Assembly: GCA_024689465.1 (NCBI GenBank)
Contig: JAILDL010000060.1
Span: 1-55,165, forward strand
Length of the DNA: 55,165 nt
Direction: 5' to 3'
Source of the DNA: Lachnospiraceae bacterium
GTDB taxonomy: Bacteria > Bacillota > Clostridia > Lachnospirales > Lachnospiraceae
The notes under the pieces were generated by a model. That model had not been told where the DNA came from. It saw only the letters and a list, made by a program, of their open reading frames with translations, and did not search any database. This document shows, piece by piece, positions 32,947-41,618 of this stretch (within the stretch, counting starts at the first letter, position 1; each line of letters starts with the position of its first letter). A program made the translations under genes and the position numbers.

Positions 32947-34038
32947 TTAAGCGTTCATCTGAGCAGCAACTTCTTCAGCGAAGTTCTCGTTCTTCTTCTC
33001 AAGGCCTTCACCGGTCTCGAAACGAACGTACTTAACGATCTTCAGATCTGCTGCAACACTCTTTAAGTAAGCTTCTACTGTCTGCTTACCATCTTCTGCC
33101 TTAACGTAAGCCTGATCTAACAGGCAGATCTCCTTCAGCTGCTTGGAGATACGTCCGTCTACCAGACCACAGAAGATCTTGTCTGCAAGGTAGGTCTCCT
33201 TGCCTTCCATAGCGAACTCAGCCAGCTTAGCAGCAGCTTCCTTGGAAAGGAAGTTGAAGAGGAACTTATTGTTCTTCTCTGCCTCGTAAGCAGCCATATC
33301 CTCATCGCTCCATGCCTTCTCGTTCAGAGCTCTCTCGATCAGCTTCTGAAGGATGGGCTTGGGAAGAGATGCAGGATCGTTCAGAGCGCTGTCTACAGTG
33401 ATCTCACGGATCTTAGCCAGCTCTGCATCGGAAATATCATTTCTGCTGATGTAGGAAGGGTTCATAGCTGCGATCTGCATAGCGATGTTGGTCAGGGCAT
33501 CCTTTACAGCATCGGTAACAGTAGCAGTCTCAGCGTTCACCAGAACACCGATTCTGCCGCCGCCGTGTACGTAGGAAACAACACAGCCGTTGGTAGCTTC
33601 TACCTTCTCAAAACGACGAATGCTCAGCTTCTCGCCGATAACAGCGATCTGCTCAACCAGAGCTTCCTGAACGGTCTTGGAACCATCCAGGATCCAGCTT
33701 TCAGCCATGAATGCATCCATGTCGGTATTCTTTGTATTTAAAGCCTGCTTTGCAACAGCTTCAACAAATGTCTGGAACTTCTCGTTCTTTGCAACGAAGT
33801 CGGTCTCGGAATTCACCTCAACCACTGCAGCTGCCTTGTCGCCATCCTGTGCGATACGGCAGATACCTTCTGCTGCGATTCTGCTGGCCTTCTTCTCGGC
33901 CTTGGCAGCACCGCTCTTGCGAAGGAACTCCATAGCAGCATCCATATCTCCGTTTGTCTCGTTCAGAGCCTTCTTGCAGTCCATCATACCTGCGCCGGAA
34001 AGTTCTCTTAAATCTTTAACCATTTGTGCTGTGATCAT
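32947..34038 (-). CDS. tsf: Translation elongation factor Ts
   Basis: Nucleotide exchange factor of EF-Tu. The 363-aa protein shows the UBA-like N-terminus (LRELSGAGMMDCKKAL), the TDFVAKN motif and the YVHGGGRIGVLV core of the dimerization region. It is longer than E. coli Ts (283 aa) owing to extra helical sequence (about 220-290) in the second core repeat. The ATG at 34038 has AGGAGA 7 bases upstream. It is co-transcribed with rpsB, 36 bp away. Confidence 0.96.
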   Translation of the reverse strand: MITAQMVKDLRELSGAGMMDCKKALNETNGDMDAAMEFLRKSGAAKAEKKASRIAAEGICRIAQDGDKAAAVVEVNSETDFVAKNEKFQTFVEAVAKQALNTKNTDMDAFMAESWILDGSKTVQEALVEQIAVIGEKLSIRRFEKVEATNGCVVSYVHGGGRIGVLVNAETATVTDAVKDALTNIAMQIAAMNPSYISRNDISDAELAKIREITVDSALNDPASLPKPILQKLIERALNEKAWSDEDMAAYEAEKNNKFLFNFLSKEAAAKLAEFAMEGKETYLADKIFCGLVDGRISKQLKEICLLDQAYVKAEDGKQTVEAYLKSVAADLKIVKYVRFETGEGLEKKNENFAEEVAAQMNA

Positions 34039-34074
34039 AAACAAATCTCCTCTCCGATAATCGGTCGAATGTAA

Positions 34075-34839
34075 TTAGTTTTCAGAAGCAACTTCTTCAA
34101 TATCAGTAGCTTCGCCTTCAGCAGCCTCAGCTACCTGGTCAGCGTTCTCAGCTGTTTCACCCTGGCGAGCTTCGATAACAGCGTCTGCCATCTTGCCAAC
34201 GATCAGCTTAACGGCACGGATCGCATCATCGTTACCGGGGATGATGTAGTCTAATTCTTCAGGATCACAGTTGGTATCACCGATACCGATCAGGGTGATG
34301 CCCAGTCTCTGAGCTTCCTGTACACAGATTCTTTCCTTCTTGGGATCTACAACGAAGATGCAATCGGGAATACGACCCATGGTCTTGATACCGCCGATGT
34401 TCTTCTCCAGCTTCTCCTGCTCCTTCTTTAACTGAGCAACTTCCTTCTTGGGCAGAACATCAAAGGTTCCGTCCTCTTCCATCTTGTTGATGGCATTGAG
34501 ACGATCGATTCTGGACTGGATTGTCTTGAAGTTGGTGAGCATACCACCCAGCCATCTCTCGTTTACATAGTACATACCGCAACGCTCAGCTTCTGTCTTA
34601 ACAGCATCCTGTGCCTGCTTCTTGGTACCAACGAACAGGATGATACCACCCTGTGCAACGATATCTGCTACTGCGTTGTAAGCTTCGTCAACCTTTACAA
34701 CGGACTTCTGCAGATCGATGATGTGGATTCCGTTACGCTCCGTGAAGATATAGGGAGCCATCTTAGGGTTCCATCTTCTGGTCTGATGTCCGAAATGAAC
34801 ACCTGCTTCAAGTAACTGTTTCATTGTTAAAACGCTCAT
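34075..34839 (-). CDS. rpsB: 30S ribosomal protein S2
   Basis: A 254-aa protein. [22 protein letters not shown], the IHIIDLQKS region and [13 protein letters not shown] are characteristic of S2. The C-terminus carries an acidic extension rich in Glu/Ala. The start at 34839 is set by GGAGGT 8 bases upstream; the frame is open further upstream through the leader, but the extension does not look like protein. Confidence 0.97.
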   Translation of the reverse strand: MSVLTMKQLLEAGVHFGHQTRRWNPKMAPYIFTERNGIHIIDLQKSVVKVDEAYNAVADIVAQGGIILFVGTKKQAQDAVKTEAERCGMYYVNERWLGGMLTNFKTIQSRIDRLNAINKMEEDGTFDVLPKKEVAQLKKEQEKLEKNIGGIKTMGRIPDCIFVVDPKKERICVQEAQRLGITLIGIGDTNCDPEELDYIIPGNDDAIRAVKLIVGKMADAVIEARQGETAENADQVAEAAEGEATDIEEVASEN

Positions 34840-34994
34840 TTTTAATACCTCCGATTTGGTTTGTACGTCCGCGTATCCTTTCGAGGGATGTATCCGCTTT
34901 CCGCTTTCGACACGGCCAGCACATCCTTCTGCTCTGCAGCTGACCCAGAGCAAGGGCACCTGCTGCAAATAGACAGCGCGTGAATTTTTGACAA
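34840..34994 (-). promoter_or_regulatory. rpsB leader, probable autoregulatory RNA
   Basis: About 155 nt of untranslated leader from the predicted start of transcription to the rpsB ATG. Hairpins can be drawn (GCTCT...AGAGC; GGATGT...ACATCC), and a folded S2-binding leader is plausible. No match to a named leader family was established. Confidence 0.4.
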
Positions 34995-35000
34995 CGATTT

Positions 35001-35029
35001 ATACTAACACATATTTGTGCCAGATGCAA
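35001..35029 (-). promoter_or_regulatory. Promoter of rpsB-tsf
   Basis: TTGCAT (35024-35029), 17-bp spacer, TAGTAT (35001-35006) on the minus strand, 50 bases past the end of the fla/che operon tail. Confidence 0.7.
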
Positions 35030-35078
35030 TGTAAAATCTTGAGATTTCTCCCGTTTTCCGCCTATCCTGACAAAGTTT

Positions 35079-35804
35079 CTAATTTGTCTTGGTGATGATC
35101 TTTGCAATGGTCGGGTAATCGGCTCCTGCGGGAATGGTAAAGGTTCCCACGCAGATCCGCTTATCGTAACCGTTGGCGCACAGATAGGAATCAAAGTCAT
35201 TGACGCCGCTTACAAGTCCTGCGGCATACAATCTCTTGGCTACGGAGTAGGAAGAATCCCCCCTTACGACTTCGAAGGAAGTGTCCTTTGTGCTGCCGGC
35301 GGGCTTTGTTTCTTCTGCTTCCGAAGACGCTTCCGCTTCCGAAGAAGCTTCCGCTTCTTTTGATTCCTCCTCCGCCTTCTTCCGGGCTTCTTCCTCTTCC
35401 TCTTTCTTCTTTGCTTCTTCCGCCTTCCGGGTTTCCTCTTCGGCTTTCTTCTTTTCTTCTTCTGCTGCTTTAGACTCTTCTGCCACTTTGGACTCTTCCG
35501 CTGCTTTAGACTCTTCCGCTGTTTTGGATTCTTCCGCCGCTTTGGATTCTTCCGCCGCTTTGGATTCTTCCGCTGCATTTTCTTCCGTTTCTTCTGCCTG
35601 GGTGGATTGTGTGATCAGGATTCCCTCATCGGTAAGTACGGAGCTGCTTTTCACCATGCCCAGTTCCGCGGCTCTTTCCATGATTTCTTCATCGCTCATG
35701 GCCTTTTTGCCGGAGTTTCCCAGCAGAATGGATACCACTAAAGCGGTGACCGCAATACCGATCCCCAGCCCGCGAAGGTAATATTTTAAATAAATCTTCT
35801 TCAT
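35079..35804 (-). CDS. Membrane-anchored protein with Glu/Ala/Lys repeats and MltG/YceG-like C-terminus
   Basis: A 241-aa protein with one membrane anchor (about 10-29), a short helical region, a long charged low-complexity stretch (about 70-165: AEESKA repeats, then Lys/Glu) and an extracytoplasmic end of about 65 residues. That end (FEVVRGDSSYSVAKRLYAAGLV...GTFTIPAGADYPTIAKIIT) resembles the LysM-like part of MltG/YceG, without the transglycosylase domain. The start at 35804 is 7 bp after the preceding stop; a start at 35843 would overlap that gene. Last gene of the fla/che operon in this strain. A wall-spanning role is inference. Confidence 0.75.
   Translation of the reverse strand: MKKIYLKYYLRGLGIGIAVTALVVSILLGNSGKKAMSDEEIMERAAELGMVKSSSVLTDEGILITQSTQAEETEENAAEESKAAEESKAAEESKTAEESKAAEESKVAEESKAAEEEKKKAEEETRKAEEAKKKEEEEEARKKAEEESKEAEASSEAEASSEAEETKPAGSTKDTSFEVVRGDSSYSVAKRLYAAGLVSGVNDFDSYLCANGYDKRICVGTFTIPAGADYPTIAKIITKTN
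35468..35575 (-). repeat. Six 18-bp tandem repeats in the preceding gene
   Basis: Units encode AEESKA with variants T and V at one position. Copies differ mostly at third positions, so the array has been selected at protein level. It is prone to length change. Confidence 0.85.
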
Positions 35805-35811
35805 TTCCCGT

Positions 35812-36714
35812 TTATCCCTTAATGCCCTTCTGATACAGATCAATGACCAGCTTTACTTCTCCCATGCCAAGGCCCAGGGCTTTGGCGATGGCCATATTGG
35901 ATTTCCCGGCCCGATGCATCTCCAGGATGCGATCGTTGTTATTGGCTCTTCCCAGATTGTCGCTTTCTTCGTCCCCCGTGGAAAACTGCAGCTGGGGGAT
36001 CTTCTCGGGATCCACCGCCTTGGCGGAAGCTTCTGCGGCATCGGCTTTTTCTCCGGAAGAAGCTGCCTTTTTACGGGTCGAAGTCTTTTTGGTGCTCTTC
36101 TTGGGAACCACTTCTACCTTGGGAGGCTCAAAGGCATGGAACTCCTTGGCAGGACGTTCCTCCACTGCTACTTCGTCAATGGCATCCAGCAGTTCATCGG
36201 CCGTCATGGAAACCTTTTCTTCCGTGGTCTCCTCGGTGGCGCGAAGGGCCTGCTGTACCTCCTGGGTTGCCTGATAGGCTTCCGATGTACTCTGCTGCGC
36301 ATCCTCAGATGCCTGACGGGCATCGGTTGCAGCCTGCTGGGCGACTTTGACCGTCTCCTGCAGATTGTCGTGCTTATCATTTAACATGTCATACAGGAAG
36401 GTCACTTCCTTATGATTCTTATCGATGTCTTTCAGCACGGTATCGGAATATTCTCCGATGGCCATGATCTTTTCGTTGGAAACCCGTTCCATGGCACGTT
36501 CTGCTTTTTCGATGGCATAGGTAACGGTTTCATCCACCACCTCTTCCATACGGATCCGGCCGCGCTCGGCCTCCGCAGCTACTGCCTTATGGATCTCCTC
36601 CTGGCTGACCTCATACAGATCACTGTCCGGATCTTCATTTCCCACAGGGATTAGAAAGCTGACCACAAAGATCACGATTCCCACTAAAATAACAATAATC
36701 GCCGTAGTGTTCAT
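35812..36714 (-). CDS. DUF6115-type membrane protein with coiled coil and C-terminal helix-turn-helix
   Basis: A 300-aa protein: one N-terminal membrane segment (about 5-23), acidic stretch, long coiled coil (about 40-165) with Gln/Ala/Thr-rich heptads, a Lys/Ala/Ser linker, and a C-terminal HTH-like segment (DRILEMHRAGKSNMAIAKAL then GMGEVKLVIDLY). The latter is typical of DUF6115. A membrane-tethered protein with a DNA-binding-type domain would suit anchoring or regulation, but no function is known. It follows the flagellar genes, as in related operons. Confidence 0.8.
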   Translation of the reverse strand: MNTTAIIVILVGIVIFVVSFLIPVGNEDPDSDLYEVSQEEIHKAVAAEAERGRIRMEEVVDETVTYAIEKAERAMERVSNEKIMAIGEYSDTVLKDIDKNHKEVTFLYDMLNDKHDNLQETVKVAQQAATDARQASEDAQQSTSEAYQATQEVQQALRATEETTEEKVSMTADELLDAIDEVAVEERPAKEFHAFEPPKVEVVPKKSTKKTSTRKKAASSGEKADAAEASAKAVDPEKIPQLQFSTGDEESDNLGRANNNDRILEMHRAGKSNMAIAKALGLGMGEVKLVIDLYQKGIKG

Positions 36715-36759
36715 AATTCCTCACATGAAGAGATATCCTGAGAATGGAAATCAGGATAT

Positions 36760-37095
36760 CTAGATTTTGATATCGAAGCTGCCCATCAGGATCTTCTTAC
36801 CGTCCTTACTCTTATGGACCTCTTCCTCTTTTTCCTTGTCCTTTCCGTGACGCTTCTGTCCGCCGTCACCGGAATATTCACCGTTGCCTTTTTCCTTGGC
36901 ATCCGGCCGTTTCCCCTCATTGTCCACATCTTCCTTGTTGTGCACGATCTCGAGGGTGACTGCTTCTTCCTTCTGCTGTTCCTGCTCCAGCGCATTCTGC
37001 AAAAGAGCACCCTTCTGGTCCTCGTTCTGCTTCATGGAGGAGTAGTCCTGCAAGCGGGAGATCGTCCCGTTAAGCTCAATGGGATTGATCGCCAT
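36760..37095 (-). CDS. Conserved flagellar-operon hypothetical protein
   Basis: A 111-aa hydrophilic protein. The N-terminus (MAINPIELNGTISRLQDYSSMKQNEDQK) resembles small proteins found at this place in other Clostridia operons. The middle is disordered and the Lys/Gly/Asp-rich tail ends ILMGSFDIKI. No domain is recognised. It lies 24 bp downstream of fapA and 45 bp before the next gene. Confidence 0.7.
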   Translation of the reverse strand: MAINPIELNGTISRLQDYSSMKQNEDQKGALLQNALEQEQQKEEAVTLEIVHNKEDVDNEGKRPDAKEKGNGEYSGDGGQKRHGKDKEKEEEVHKSKDGKKILMGSFDIKI

Positions 37096-37119
37096 AATGT
37101 CCCTTTCTTTCCGCTACTG

Positions 37120-38718
37120 TCAGATGGATGTGATCTTCACATCCCCCTGACTCTTAATGAACCGACAATATTTTACTGCATTCTGGATGGTTTTGGAAAC
37201 ATCTCCAATGCAGATCTTGGTTCCGGGATAGACTTCTCCTTCTACGATGATGCTGGATTCTGCCGAAAAACCAAGGGTTTCCTGCAGTTCAGCCAGTCTC
37301 TTTTTCGAGGATTCCAATTCCTCGATCTTCTGCTTTCTGGTGGCAACCAGTGTGGAAACATACTTCATCTGGTTGGGCTCTAATTTCACGCCGCTCTGGA
37401 GCTTTGCCTGGATATTCACCAGAACGGGATCGATCTGCTTAAGCTGCGCTTCGATCTCGGGGATGGCCTTGGTCAGTTTGGAAAATTCCATCTTCATGGC
37501 GGGATCCGCACCGACTTCGATCACGGTGTCCGCTCCCAGAGAAGATCCGAGGGTGCGCACCTTGATCTGGCTGGTGGCACTTACCCGGCCGCCGGTGATG
37601 AAGCCTCTCTTCCCGGTACAAAGGATCTCCGCCCCTGCCGAAACAAAGGAATGGAGCATGGATTCTGCCGTAACGCTTCCGGTAGCTTTGACCGTGGCGT
37701 TTTCCAGGAACTTTACCACCACGTTGCCCTTTGCTTCCAGGATACCCTTGCTCATACCGTTCATACCACGGGCAATGATGATATCCCCTCCGGAGATGAT
37801 ATGGGCGCCTTCAACCACGCCGTCTACGGTTACGTTGCCGCCGGCTTCCAGGGAGAAGTTCTCCACCACATTGCCGCTGACATGTACGGAACCGTCGTAT
37901 TTAATGTTACCGGTGCTGTTGTCCACGTTGGTCAGTTCCAGCATATCGGAGACGAACACACTGCCGTCGATCAACTGAACATGTCCGTTGACTTCACTGG
38001 TCAATTCATTCTTATCTTCGGAAGCGTGGATATTATGACCGTAATGCAGGATCTGCGCCGTCACCTGTCTGGGATGAATGGGTTTTCCGTAAACATCCGT
38101 ACCGTCTTTTCCGCGGTCCTCCGGTGTTCTCCTTGCCAGCAGGTCGCCCTGCTTTACATGGTTTACCGTACCCAGCTCAAAGAAGTTTACGCTGCCGTCC
38201 TCGTTGAGGGCAGGCTTAATGTGCGGCTCCGTATGAAAGAAGTATTCGATCTTGGCATCGTGTCCCTGTACAGGCACCGTGCCGTGAGCAACTTCAATGG
38301 TCTTGCAATAATCTCTCTTGGAAAAGAAGCCTTTGACGGTGGCTTCATCGATACCGTAGATGATCCCTTTGAGTTTCAGATCATTATAGAATTCCTGCTC
38401 CGTCATGAGTTCGCACCCTTCCGTCGGAGCATAAAAACGAACCGCCACGGACATCCTGTCCTCTGCCGGCATGAAAAGATAACTTTCTCTTTCTCTGTAT
38501 TCCTTTGTCGGATCGATGATCGCCTGTGCCATCTTTCCGGATGTGACCACCGCATTGACGATCACACCGACCTGCTTGGAGTCATAGGTTACCTTGTGCA
38601 GATCCAGGTAATTCATGACTTCCTTGAGGGCCACCAGTTCGCCGCCATCTGTGGGCGGAACCACGCGAAGCGCGCACCCTCCGTTCACACATACCAGCTG
38701 AAAATAACCATTTGCCAT
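37120..38718 (-). CDS. FapA family (DUF342) protein
   Basis: A 532-aa protein with the FapA layout: N-terminal alpha/beta segment (1-170), then a right-handed beta-helix rich in Gly/Val (about 170-400: e.g. VHVSGNVVENFSLEAGGNVTVDG) and a C-terminal coiled coil (about 410-470). In Vibrio a FapA is needed for flagellation and responds to sugar phosphotransferase state; whether that applies here is unknown. Position between the sigma gene and the operon tail supports a flagellar or cell-surface role. Confidence 0.88.
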   Translation of the reverse strand: MANGYFQLVCVNGGCALRVVPPTDGGELVALKEVMNYLDLHKVTYDSKQVGVIVNAVVTSGKMAQAIIDPTKEYRERESYLFMPAEDRMSVAVRFYAPTEGCELMTEQEFYNDLKLKGIIYGIDEATVKGFFSKRDYCKTIEVAHGTVPVQGHDAKIEYFFHTEPHIKPALNEDGSVNFFELGTVNHVKQGDLLARRTPEDRGKDGTDVYGKPIHPRQVTAQILHYGHNIHASEDKNELTSEVNGHVQLIDGSVFVSDMLELTNVDNSTGNIKYDGSVHVSGNVVENFSLEAGGNVTVDGVVEGAHIISGGDIIIARGMNGMSKGILEAKGNVVVKFLENATVKATGSVTAESMLHSFVSAGAEILCTGKRGFITGGRVSATSQIKVRTLGSSLGADTVIEVGADPAMKMEFSKLTKAIPEIEAQLKQIDPVLVNIQAKLQSGVKLEPNQMKYVSTLVATRKQKIEELESSKKRLAELQETLGFSAESSIIVEGEVYPGTKICIGDVSKTIQNAVKYCRFIKSQGDVKITSI

Positions 38719-38756
38719 TTAGTTCCCTTCTACCCATACTCCCGGCGAAATGCCTT

Positions 38757-39533
38757 TTATTTGGAAATCTTGTTCAGTACCCCCATATACTTCCCAAGAG
38801 AGCCCTTCATCTTTTCCAGTGCACGGGTGTGCAGCTGGGAAATACGGGACTCAGATACTTCCAGTACTTCACTGATCTCTTTCAGTGTAAGTTCTTCGTA
38901 ATAGTATAAAACAATGACCTTGCGTTCCTTCTCCGTAAGCACTTCCAGTGCTTCCATCAGCTTCTGCTTCAGCTCGTCGCGCTCTAAGGCTGCTTCGGGA
39001 TTCTCGAAGGATTCGTTCCGGCCGTCATCCTTCTGCGGGATGTCGCTGCCGGCTTCCATATATTCGTTTAAGGAGACCAGATTGGTCACCTTCATCTGGC
39101 TCTGCCAATCCAGCAGTTCGTCTTCGGTAATTCCCAGAGACTCTGCGATCTCCGCATCGGAAGCAGTGTGTCCGGTGCCGCTCTCAATGGCCTTGATCGC
39201 TTCATCGATCTTCTTCTGCTTCTGACGGATCGTTCTGGGGATCCAGTCCATCTTTCGAATCTGATCGATGATAGATCCGCGGATCCGCAGGCTGGCATAG
39301 GTTTCAAACTTTACAGCCTTGGAGGGATCAAACTTGTCAATGGCATCGATCAAGCCAAAAACGCCATAACCAACCAGATCGTCGTACTCTACTGTGTATC
39401 CCAGATACATGCTCAGTCTTCCGGCAACCAGCTTGACCAACGGCGCATATTCTACGATCAGTTTTTCTCTGAGCTCGGGCGAATTTGTGCTTCCGTACTC
39501 AGCCCATAGCTTTTCTCTGCCAGCTTCGTCCAT
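38757..39533 (-). CDS. fliA: RNA polymerase sigma factor, FliA/SigD/WhiG family
   Basis: Sigma-28-type factor for late flagellar and chemotaxis genes. The 258-aa protein shows region 2 (DLVGYGVFGLIDAIDKFDP, FETYASLRIRGSIIDQIRK, DWIPR), region 3 and region 4 (LTEKERKVIVLYYYEELTLK then EISEVLEVSESRISQLHTRA). The family is also called sigD in Bacillus. No anti-sigma flgM is in this window. Confidence 0.96.
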   Translation of the reverse strand: MDEAGREKLWAEYGSTNSPELREKLIVEYAPLVKLVAGRLSMYLGYTVEYDDLVGYGVFGLIDAIDKFDPSKAVKFETYASLRIRGSIIDQIRKMDWIPRTIRQKQKKIDEAIKAIESGTGHTASDAEIAESLGITEDELLDWQSQMKVTNLVSLNEYMEAGSDIPQKDDGRNESFENPEAALERDELKQKLMEALEVLTEKERKVIVLYYYEELTLKEISEVLEVSESRISQLHTRALEKMKGSLGKYMGVLNKISK

Positions 39534-39549
39534 ACCCTATAGACCGTCC

Positions 39550-39843
39550 TTATTCCGTGATGTCTTCCCCTGCAGTCTCTTCTTCGGTGCCTTCTGCGGC
39601 TCCATCTTCGGAATCCGGTTCCTTCTCGATCACTTCCCCTTCATCCAGGTTTTTTTCCTCGATCTGTGCTTCAAACCTGTCTAAAAAGTACCGGAGCAGA
39701 CTTCCGAGAAAATAAAAGACTACAAGTGTGATCAGCAAAATGACCAGCATCTTACCGATCTCGTAATGCAATAACGTCATTATGATACTTGCGATCAACC
39801 CCGCCGTCAGCGTGAGGATCGCAGGTAGGTATTTTCGTTTCAC
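39550..39843 (-). CDS. Small membrane protein of the fla/che operon
   Basis: A 97-aa protein with two hydrophobic helices (about 7-25 and 32-52) and an acidic tail (GEVIEKEPDSEDGAAEG). No family is recognised. It uses a GTG start at 39843 with GAGGG 7 bases upstream. It lies between cheD and fliA, where Bacillus has other small genes; conserved position suggests a flagellar link. Confidence 0.75.
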   Translation of the reverse strand: MKRKYLPAILTLTAGLIASIIMTLLHYEIGKMLVILLITLVVFYFLGSLLRYFLDRFEAQIEEKNLDEGEVIEKEPDSEDGAAEGTEEETAGEDITE

Positions 39844-39856
39844 AAAAGTGCCCTCG

Positions 39857-40342
39857 TCAGATAACCTTTTCCGGCTTTCCTACGGCCCGGATCACAAAGT
39901 CGCCGGTCTCCGGATAAAAGATAACCGTACGTCCGTAATTCTCGCCGGTGTCCTGTGCCAGGATGGGAATTTTCAGTTCGGCCAGTTTCTTCTTGCTGGC
40001 TTCCACATTCTTATCACCCACACGCACCATGTTGGAGTTTGCGTTGAATGCGAACATCTGGGCTCCGCCGGCGATCTTTGCCACCAGTCTGGAACGGTTA
40101 GCGCCCAGCTTTACAATATCATTTACCAACTGCACGATCCCTGTATCCGCAAACTTCGGGATAGAAGTATTGTTGCGGATCGAAGTGCTGTCCGGAAGCA
40201 TAACATGCGCCAGACCGCCGATCTTGGTGACCGGATCGCGAATTGCGATTCCCACACAGGAACCAAGCCCAAGGGTGGTGATACCATCCGGGCTCTTGCA
40301 TGTATTTAAATCTGCCATTCCTACTTTTATTATTTCGCTCAT
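39857..40342 (-). CDS. cheD: Chemoreceptor glutamine deamidase CheD
   Basis: Deamidates receptor glutamines and, in Bacillus, binds CheC to raise its phosphatase activity. The 161-aa protein has the catalytic Cys in GLGSCVGIAI, the His in GGLAHVMLPDS and the downstream KIAGGAQMF. GGGGAG precedes the ATG. It is adjacent to cheC, its partner. Confidence 0.95.
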   Translation of the reverse strand: MSEIIKVGMADLNTCKSPDGITTLGLGSCVGIAIRDPVTKIGGLAHVMLPDSTSIRNNTSIPKFADTGIVQLVNDIVKLGANRSRLVAKIAGGAQMFAFNANSNMVRVGDKNVEASKKKLAELKIPILAQDTGENYGRTVIFYPETGDFVIRAVGKPEKVI

Positions 40343-40406
40343 TTAAAGCTCCCCGATTGTAGAACCATTTATTCCTAACATTATACTGATATTGTACCAC
40401 AAATAA

Positions 40407-41024
40407 TCAGCTGAGACCCAAAGACATGAGTATCTTTTGATAGGAATCCAGGTCGGGGATCAGAATGAAGAAACCATCCAGTTCCACGTCATCGGTGAAC
40501 TGGGTCTGGATCAGCAGGATCTTGTCGCCCATAATACCAAACTGGATCGCAGGCACACTTAAGATCGCAGTGGCCATATCAATGGCGATATCCGGAATGG
40601 TGGGATAAATCTTCATATTGGTCAGTGTAGACAGGGAATTGAGGTAAGAACCGCAGATGATATTCCCCACTTCCTTCATAGCGGAAAGTTCCATCTCATT
40701 AAAGTCCTCTCCGTCCGGCTCCTGCATCATCAGCTTGTTGACCAGGACCTTACCGGTTTCCTTTTTGGTCAGGAACATCATACTACCGGTAATATCGCCT
40801 TCCACACCAAGATAGATGCCGACCATGACCTGGTCGTCTCCACCGATCATCTCCCCCAGATTACGGAACTCAGCCAGCGTAACCTGAGGAACTTTCATAT
40901 CCACTTTTGTCTGCAGCAAGGATGCAAGAGCTGTCGTTGCATTTCCCGCACCGATGTTGCCAAGTTCTTTAAAAACATCAAAATACTGAGCCGTGAGCTC
41001 GTCCAAACTCATGTCCTGAATCAT
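40407..41024 (-). CDS. cheC: CheY-P phosphatase CheC
   Basis: A 205-aa protein with two phosphatase centres, ELGNIGAGNATTAL...P and EVGNIICGSYLNSL...P, the ExxN...P pattern. It removes phosphate from CheY-P and works with CheD. ATG 41024 is chosen (AAAGGTG 5 bases upstream); the frame is open further but without such a site. If FliY cannot bind CheY-P (see fliY), this may be the main CheY-P sink. Confidence 0.95.
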   Translation of the reverse strand: MIQDMSLDELTAQYFDVFKELGNIGAGNATTALASLLQTKVDMKVPQVTLAEFRNLGEMIGGDDQVMVGIYLGVEGDITGSMMFLTKKETGKVLVNKLMMQEPDGEDFNEMELSAMKEVGNIICGSYLNSLSTLTNMKIYPTIPDIAIDMATAILSVPAIQFGIMGDKILLIQTQFTDDVELDGFFILIPDLDSYQKILMSLGLS

Positions 41025-41083
41025 AGAAACACCTTTCTCAACCACTCTGTTGAAAGAGAATCCACCCCTCTTGTATTATCAGA

Positions 41084-41118
41084 AGTACTCCCGAGAGCAA
41101 ACTGCTCCCGGAAGTACT
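41084..41118. repeat. Strong hairpin between cheW and cheC
   Basis: Arms of 16 bases (41084-41099 and 41103-41118), loop of 3, with two G-U pairs when transcribed on the minus strand. No T-run follows, so the operon should be read through; it may shield or process the mRNA. Confidence 0.75.
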
Positions 41119-41137
41119 CAAAATACAGATCTGTAAC

Positions 41138-41590
41138 TTATGCCTGCTCGGTAGAAAGCAGTGCATTCAGGTCCAGGATGGATACCAGCGTATCATTTAC
41201 CTTGCCCACACCCTGTAAATAGGTGGCGCGGTCATCCTTGGATTTGCTGATGCGGTCGATGTCATCGGAATTTAAGGTGATGACCTCACGTACCTCATCT
41301 ACTATAATACCAATTCTACCATACTCTTCGGCTTTCACGATAATGATCCTGGTTTTATTGGTATACTCATCGGGATCGATCCCGATCTTGATGCGCATGC
41401 TGACAACGGGAATAACCTCACCACGGAGATTGATAACACCCTTGATATAATCAGCAACCTTGGGAACTCTGGTCATGCTCTGCATACGAACGATGTTATC
41501 GATATAGCTGATGTCGATGCCGAACTGCTCATCTCCCATTTTAACGATGATATATTGGATTAATGTAGCACTCGTTTCTAAAGCTTCCAT
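41138..41590 (-). CDS. cheW: Chemotaxis coupling protein CheW
   Basis: A 150-aa beta-barrel adaptor linking receptors to CheA. FGIDISYIDNIVR, the GVINLRGEVIPVVSMR core and the later IIVKAEEYGRIGIIVDEV are typical. GGAGA precedes the ATG. It is 28 bp downstream of cheA. Confidence 0.96.
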   Translation of the reverse strand: MEALETSATLIQYIIVKMGDEQFGIDISYIDNIVRMQSMTRVPKVADYIKGVINLRGEVIPVVSMRIKIGIDPDEYTNKTRIIIVKAEEYGRIGIIVDEVREVITLNSDDIDRISKSKDDRATYLQGVGKVNDTLVSILDLNALLSTEQA

Positions 41591-41618
41591 CTTTATTCTC
41601 CATTTCCGCTGAATCAGC

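Noticed and set aside
34840..34968. An N-terminal extension of S2 by 43 codons
   Set aside because: S2 begins [13 protein letters not shown] after a strong ribosome-binding site; the upstream part is the leader.
35041..35078. A terminator for the end of the fla/che operon
   Set aside because: Only a 6-bp GACAAA/TTTGTC stem without a T-run is visible; readthrough into rpsB-tsf remains possible.
35264..35781. Ser-rich and Lys/Arg-rich frames over the AEESKA repeats
   Set aside because: These are shifted or antisense readings of the 18-bp repeat region.
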